In this document: positions 59,987-64,000 of the stretch, piece by piece
Position numbering within the stretch: position 1 is the first letter of the stretch
Layout of the letters: the number at the start of each line of letters is the position of its first letter
Assembly (NCBI RefSeq): GCF_029439455.1
Contig: NZ_JAQFVG010000357.1
Span: 96,102-160,101, forward strand
Origin: Caballeronia sp. BR00000012568055
GTDB lineage: Bacteria > Pseudomonadota > Gammaproteobacteria > Burkholderiales > Burkholderiaceae
Direction of reading: 5' to 3'
DNA: 64,000 bases
Notes under the pieces: generated by a model
What the model was told of the DNA's origin: nothing
Databases searched by the model: none
The model's input: only the letters and a program-made list of their open reading frames with translations
Position numbers and translations under genes: made by a program

Positions 59987-61135
59987 ATGAATCAGCCTAA
60001 GTTGCCGCTCGAAGGCATTCGCGTGATCGAATTCACGCATATGGTGATGGGACCGACCTGCGGCATGATCCTCGCCGATCTCGGCGCGGAAGTGATCAAG
60101 ATCGAACCGCCCGGCGGCGACCGCACGCGCAATCTGCCGGGACTGGGTATCGGCTTCTTTCGCTCGTTTAATCGCAACAAGAAAAGCGTCGTGCTCGATA
60201 TCAACACGCCCGAAGGACGCGAGGCGGCGCTCGATCTGATCGGTGAATCGGACGTGCTGCTGGAGAATTTCCGGCCCGGTCTGATGGCGAAACTCGGCCT
60301 CGATTACGCGTCGCTCGAAAAGGACAATCCGCGCCTCGTGTATGTGTCGCACAAGGGCTTTTTGCCGGGGCCGTATGAAAAGCGCCTCGCACTCGATGAA
60401 GTCGTGCAGATGATGGGCGGCCTCGCGTATATGACCGGACCAGTGGGACGGCCGCTGCGCGCGGGGACATCGGTGAACGACATCATGGGCGGCATGTTCG
60501 GCGCAATCGGCGTGCTGGCCGCGCTGCGCGAACGCGATCTCACCGGCCACGGTCAGGAAGTGCAGAGCGCGCTGTTCGAGAACTGCGTGTTCCTCTCCGC
60601 CCAGCACATGCAGCAATATTCGATGACACAAGAAGCCCCGCCGCCGATGCCCGCGCGCGTCTCCGCCTGGAGCGTCTACGACGTCTTCACGCTTGCCAAC
60701 GACGAGCAGCTATTCATCGGCGCCGTCAGCGATCGCCAGTTCGTCACGCTTTGCGATGTGCTTCAACATCCCGATCTTGCCGCCGATCCCGAATTCGCCG
60801 ATAACGCGTTGCGCGTCGCGGTGCGTCCGAAACTGCTCGCGCGGCTCGGCGCGATTCTCGCGGATCATCGCGTGGAAGAACTTGCGCCGAAGCTCGAAGC
60901 GGCGGGCATTCCGTACGCGCCGATCATGCGCCCCGAGCAATTGCTCGACGATCCGCATCTGAAAGCCAGCGGCGGCCTCGTACCGATGCAAACCGACGAC
61001 GGCACCACCACCGATGTCGTGCTGCTTCCGCTCACGATGGGCGGGCGGCGTCCCGGCGTGCGTCAGCCGCTCGCACGCGTGGGCGAGCATACGGAGGAAG
61101 TGCTGAGCAGGATCGGCAAACGCGTTACCGCATAA
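59987..61135 (+). CDS. Class III (CaiB/BaiF) CoA-transferase, copy 2
   Basis: 382 aa from the ATG at 59987 (GAGGA upstream; the frame extends back to 59900 inside the lyase gene). IRVIEFTHMVMGPTCGMILA and catalytic Asp165 in TSVNDIMGG; long shared blocks with copy 1 (for instance NPRLVYVSHKGFLPGPY and LDEVVQMMGGLAYMTGP). It would load CoA on the acid that the coupled lyase cleaves. 16 bases after the lyase stop. Confidence 0.92.
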   Translation: MNQPKLPLEGIRVIEFTHMVMGPTCGMILADLGAEVIKIEPPGGDRTRNLPGLGIGFFRSFNRNKKSVVLDINTPEGREAALDLIGESDVLLENFRPGLMAKLGLDYASLEKDNPRLVYVSHKGFLPGPYEKRLALDEVVQMMGGLAYMTGPVGRPLRAGTSVNDIMGGMFGAIGVLAALRERDLTGHGQEVQSALFENCVFLSAQHMQQYSMTQEAPPPMPARVSAWSVYDVFTLANDEQLFIGAVSDRQFVTLCDVLQHPDLAADPEFADNALRVAVRPKLLARLGAILADHRVEELAPKLEAAGIPYAPIMRPEQLLDDPHLKASGGLVPMQTDDGTTTDVVLLPLTMGGRRPGVRQPLARVGEHTEEVLSRIGKRVTA

Positions 61136-61208
61136 ACCGGCATAACACGATGGCAGGCGCATCCAAAATACAAGCGCCGCCGTTCCTGAAAGACACAGGA
61201 GACACAGC

Positions 61209-62648
61209 ATGCAGCCAACCGTCATTGCGGACGCGGAATCGCTCGCGCAGCCGCACATCCGCGTCGCCGACACACCGGGCGCGCACATCTCCGCACGCAT
61301 GGATCGATTGCCGGTCACGCGGCATCTGTGGATGCTCGTGCTGCTGATATCGCTCGGTGGTTTCTTCGAGATTTACGACCTGATTTTCACGGGTTATATC
61401 GCACCGGGCATGGCGAAAAGCGGCCTGTTGCAAACCACCACGCACGCGTTCTTCGGCTTCACGGGGATCGCGGGTTTTATCGCGGCGACGTTTGCGGGCT
61501 TGTTTATCGGCACCTTCTTTTTTGGCTGGCTGCCGGATAAATACGGTCGCCGCAGCGTGTTCACCATTTCGTTGCTGTGGTACTCGATCGGCTCCGCGAT
61601 CATGGCGTTCCAGACCACGCCCGAAGGCGTGATCTTCTGGCGCTTCGTAACCGGCATCGGCGTGGGCGTGGAGATCATCACCATCGATAGCTACGTGACG
61701 GAACTCGTGCCGCAGCATATGCGCGGCCGCGCGATGGCCTTCAATCAGATGGTGATGTTCGCCGCCGCGCCCATCGCCGCGATTCTGTCTTACTGGCTGG
61801 TGCCAGTGACCGTGTTCGGACTCGATGGATGGCGCATCGTGGTGCTGGCGGGATCGGCGGGTGCGGTGATCGTGTGGTTCATCCGGCGCGCGGTGCCCGA
61901 GAGTCCTCGCTGGCTCGCGATGCACGGCAAGCAGGACGAGAGCGAGCGCGTGCTGCGCGAGATCGAAGAGAAGGTGGCGTTCGAATCCGGCAAACCGTTG
62001 CCGCCGCCTTTGCCCGTGGTCGAGCAGCCGGTGCAGCGGCGCGCATCGTTCGGAGAGTTGCTTCAGCCGCCGTATCGGTCGCGCTTGCTGATGCTGGTGG
62101 TCTTCAACTTCTGTCAGGCGATCGGTTACTACGGCTTCGCGAACTGGGTGCCGACCTTGCTGATCGGTCAGGGCGTGACGGTGACGAAGAGTCTGCTGTA
62201 TTCGTTCGTGATCGCGTTTGCGCTGCCCATCGGTCCGTTGCTGTCGATGTTCTATGCCGATTGCGTGCAGCGCAAATGGCTGATCGTCGGCGGCGCGCTG
62301 GTGGTGATTGCGAGCGGCATCGCGTTTGCGCAGATGCGTTCGCCGGTGGCGCTGATCGCGCTGGGCGTGCTGGTATCGCTCGCGGGACAGACCATTTCGG
62401 TGTGCTATCACGCGTATCAGACCGAGCTTTTTCCCACTGCCGTGCGATGCCGGGCGAGCGGTATCGTGTATTCCGCCAGCCGCGCCGGCGCGATGATGTC
62501 GGGCTTTATCATCGCGTCGCTGTTGAAGGACTTCGGCGTGCCGGGCGTGTTCGCCGGGATTACGGCGTGCATGCTGGCGGTGGCGCTGACCATCGGATTA
62601 TTCGGGCCGAAGACCAATGGCTTGCGGCTGGAGGAACTCAATCACTGA
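61209..62648 (+). CDS. MFS transporter, sugar/aromatic-acid-porter type
   Basis: 479 aa, 12 membrane segments. SLGGFFEIYDLIFTGYIAPG in helix 1, GWLPDKYGRRSVFTISLLWY (motif A with D-R-GRR), FVTGIGVGVEIITIDSYVTE and VPESPRWLAMHGKQDE are those of the sugar/AAHS/MHS metabolite porters. It is unrelated to the ACS-type carrier of the first module. GGAGAC precedes the ATG. It probably imports the acid degraded by the two enzymes upstream. Confidence 0.92.
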   Translation: MQPTVIADAESLAQPHIRVADTPGAHISARMDRLPVTRHLWMLVLLISLGGFFEIYDLIFTGYIAPGMAKSGLLQTTTHAFFGFTGIAGFIAATFAGLFIGTFFFGWLPDKYGRRSVFTISLLWYSIGSAIMAFQTTPEGVIFWRFVTGIGVGVEIITIDSYVTELVPQHMRGRAMAFNQMVMFAAAPIAAILSYWLVPVTVFGLDGWRIVVLAGSAGAVIVWFIRRAVPESPRWLAMHGKQDESERVLREIEEKVAFESGKPLPPPLPVVEQPVQRRASFGELLQPPYRSRLLMLVVFNFCQAIGYYGFANWVPTLLIGQGVTVTKSLLYSFVIAFALPIGPLLSMFYADCVQRKWLIVGGALVVIASGIAFAQMRSPVALIALGVLVSLAGQTISVCYHAYQTELFPTAVRCRASGIVYSASRAGAMMSGFIIASLLKDFGVPGVFAGITACMLAVALTIGLFGPKTNGLRLEELNH

Positions 62649-62671
62649 GCGCGTTTATGCGTCATGCAAGC

Positions 62672-62759
62672 TGTCACGCGCCTGGCCTATCATGACTTAC
62701 GCGCGTGACATATTCGTCTGCGGGAACATCCGTTATGCTCCGCTGCTCTAAGCGGAGCA
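62672..62759. other. Two strong dyads in the gap after the MFS gene
   Basis: TGTCACGCGC (62672-62681) / GCGCGTGACA (62701-62710), and TGCTCCGCT (62736-62744) / AGCGGAGCA (62751-62759). Neither is followed by a long T run, so they are possible weak terminators or operators of the next gene. The gap 62649-62825 holds no gene. Confidence 0.45.
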
Positions 62760-62825
62760 AACATGGCAACCCGCCCCGATGAATCGACTCCGCGCGCAGC
62801 TCTCTCGCGCGCCAGCTTGTGAATC

Positions 62826-63215
62826 ATGATTACGCAACTCAGTGAAGAATGCAGATCGAAACTTTTCCGATTGACGCTGTGCGCGCCCGTCGCGGGCATC
62901 GCGTTCGTCATGGCCGATGGCCGCGAGGCGGCATGGCGTATCGGTAAAACGGTGATTTCGGTGCTGCGCAGCGTGCCGATCTACGAAGTCGAAATCCGGC
63001 AGATGCACGCATTCGCCGAACTCGTGCAGATGGGTGTAAGCGAAGACGCGGATCTGCGCGTCTTCGAGATCGCGCACGACGATGATCACGTCACGGAATG
63101 GACGGCCGCGCCGTACTTCCTCACCAACGATGCCTCGCTGCTCGGCAAATGGGCCGAGCTTCGCGCCGATCTTGCGGCTGTTGCGGCAAGCTCTGCAATC
63201 GACCGCGCGAAATAA
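62826..63215 (+). CDS. Conserved-looking protein of unknown function
   Basis: 129 aa, soluble, no signal peptide. The first half has alternating strands (CAPVAGIAFVMADGREAAWR), the second is acidic (EIAHDDDHVTEWTAAPYF). No ribosome site is visible, so the start is uncertain. Family not recognised; frequent ionic residues suggest a small cytosolic domain. Confidence 0.6.
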   Translation: MITQLSEECRSKLFRLTLCAPVAGIAFVMADGREAAWRIGKTVISVLRSVPIYEVEIRQMHAFAELVQMGVSEDADLRVFEIAHDDDHVTEWTAAPYFLTNDASLLGKWAELRADLAAVAASSAIDRAK

Positions 63216-63273
63216 GCGCTGTTCGGGTACGCGGGATGCTGTGCGTACGAGACTACTCGTGCGGGGTGTCGCG

Positions 63274-63540
63274 ATGATCCGTTCGTACAACCATAAAGGC
63301 TTCGTGCTGGAAGTCGCGGTGGAAGCGTCGTTTCGGCTTGTCTCGAAGGCTGCGCCTCAGACGGCGCAGTATCTTGCCGTGGTCACGATCAGCCGTTCAG
63401 GACGGCCCGTGACTTCGTTCTCACCGCTGTATGTGGCGCAACGGCGCATCGGCAGTTTCGATACCGCCGAAGACGCGTTGTTGAGCGCGCAATCCGCCGG
63501 ACAGACCTTCGTCGATGAGTGGATGCAGACGGCGCATTGA
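63274..63540 (+). CDS. Small protein of unknown function
   Basis: 88 aa from the ATG at 63274. Mixed alpha/beta pattern (FVLEVAVEASFRLVSKAAPQ; YLAVVTISRSGRPVTSFSPL; FDTAEDALLSAQSAGQTFVD), no signal or membrane segment. GGGG-rich sequence upstream is a weak ribosome site. The tail resembles the small conserved proteins with an N-terminal beta sheet and a C-terminal helix. Not recognised. Confidence 0.65.
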   Translation: MIRSYNHKGFVLEVAVEASFRLVSKAAPQTAQYLAVVTISRSGRPVTSFSPLYVAQRRIGSFDTAEDALLSAQSAGQTFVDEWMQTAH

Positions 63541-63553
63541 TACGCGTTGATAT

Positions 63554-63844
63554 TCAGGCGGCGCTGCGGATGTCCGTCGTATCGAGCACTTCATCGAGCG
63601 CTGCGAGCTTGCGCTGAAGCGTGGCCACGCGCTGGCTTTGCGATGGCACGAGATCGTAGTCCGCATCGAGCTGCGCGACGCGCATATCCCAATACTTCGC
63701 GGGCAATCGGCTTGGATCGATATTGCTTCGTTCGATCACGTTGCCCAGTATCAATTCCAGGTGTTGCAGTTCACGTTCGGCCAGTTGGGCGGGTCGGCGC
63801 TGTCGGAACTCGGGATTCACACCTGTCTTTACGTTTTGCTTCAT
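63554..63844 (-). CDS. Small coiled protein of unknown function
   Basis: 96 aa. AGAGGAC lies 9 bases before the ATG at 63844. Mostly helical and charged (PAQLAERELQHLELILGNVI; SQSQRVATLQRKLAALDEVL); the last third could form a short coiled coil. No signal peptide. Convergent with the preceding small gene, 13 bases apart. Not recognised. Confidence 0.65.
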   Translation of the reverse strand: MKQNVKTGVNPEFRQRRPAQLAERELQHLELILGNVIERSNIDPSRLPAKYWDMRVAQLDADYDLVPSQSQRVATLQRKLAALDEVLDTTDIRSAA

Positions 63845-63917
63845 GTCTTGTGTCCTCTTAACGGTGCCCCCATTCGAGCAAGGCTTGTTCCGATCTATCC
63901 CGCCAAAGACGTATCAG

Positions 63918-64000
63918 ATGTTTCGAATTGAAACGCGCGTTCGCGGAAAGCCCATGTACAAAGGCGTCAAACGTTTGCTGGACACGGCGAAAAAACGCTG
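63918..64000 (+). CDS. Possible start of a gene cut by the window end
   Basis: From the ATG at 63918 the frame stays open to the edge and encodes a basic N-terminus (MFRIETRVRGKPMYKGVKRL ...). No ribosome site is obvious, and 83 bases are too few for a firm call. Confidence 0.3.
   Translation, partial: MFRIETRVRGKPMYKGVKRLLDTAKKR

Noticed and set aside
1..64000. tRNA, rRNA, insertion sequence or prophage genes
   Set aside because: I looked for cloverleaf-like stems, transposase motifs and phage structural genes and saw none that I could support.

Overview
The window reads as the origin-proximal part of a secondary chromosome (chromid) of a Burkholderia-type betaproteobacterium, most likely Caballeronia or Paraburkholderia. 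The reasons are the high G+C content, the parA-parB-rep block at the left end (the usual origin layout of secondary replicons in this group), and a full-length housekeeping-type sigma-70 gene next to it, which suggests an essential replicon rather than a dispensable plasmid. The genus is an inference; no rRNA, tRNA, transposase or CRISPR array was seen.

Layout. 1-5.2 kb: end of parA, parB, a 288-bp AT-rich gap, a replication initiator and rpoD. 5.2-8.5 kb: small exported protein, a divergent NmrA-like reductase/TetR pair and an AraC regulator. 8.5-16.6 kb: leftward catabolic block (HMG-CoA-lyase-like enzyme, class III CoA-transferase, MFS carrier, exported amidohydrolase, then an APC permease and an SDR) facing a divergent IclR regulator with three 17-bp operator sites. 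19.5-26.6 kb: acetoin catabolism (acoR, a sigma-54 promoter, acoX-A-B-C, a lipoate ligase-like gene). 26.7-30.6 kb: membrane and envelope proteins, a DeoR regulator, nudK. 30.6-33.3 kb: modABC behind a ModE-type box. 33.4-37.6 kb: enoyl-CoA hydratase, GST, a structured intergenic region and an AbiE-like type IV toxin-antitoxin pair with two 19-bp operators. 37.7-41.7 kb: PQQ-type dehydrogenase with cytochrome c, a 186-bp palindromic element, lipoproteins, a 9-bp tandem repeat, a 38-aa acidic peptide and an orphan AbrB-type antitoxin. 41.8-48.1 kb: pyruvyltransferase-like protein, L,D-transpeptidase, LysR/MFS pair, K+ channel, SDR, diguanylate cyclase. 48.4-55.9 kb: candidate sRNA, then a tightly coupled six-gene lipid-modification operon (two CFA-family methyltransferases, FAD oxidoreductase, DUF1365, lipocalin, DUF1295) next to an ECF sigma/anti-sigma pair. 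56-64 kb: SET-domain protein, cobF, a second lyase/CoA-transferase/MFS module under a LysR regulator, and small conserved proteins.

The most interesting items are: (i) the ECF-linked CFA/FAD/DUF1365/lipocalin operon, in which one of the two CFA-family enzymes has lost two bicarbonate-site residues expected of a cyclopropane synthase; (ii) two homologous HMG-CoA-lyase + CoA-transferase pairs 44 kb apart with unrelated regulators and transporters; (iii) an AbiE-like toxin-antitoxin locus with visible operators; (iv) two DnaA-box-like pairs with identical 17-nt spacing at 5.6 and 35.3 kb; (v) a MITE-like palindromic element. Coordinates and starts come from direct reading; product calls rest on recognised motifs and family resemblance, since no database search was possible.
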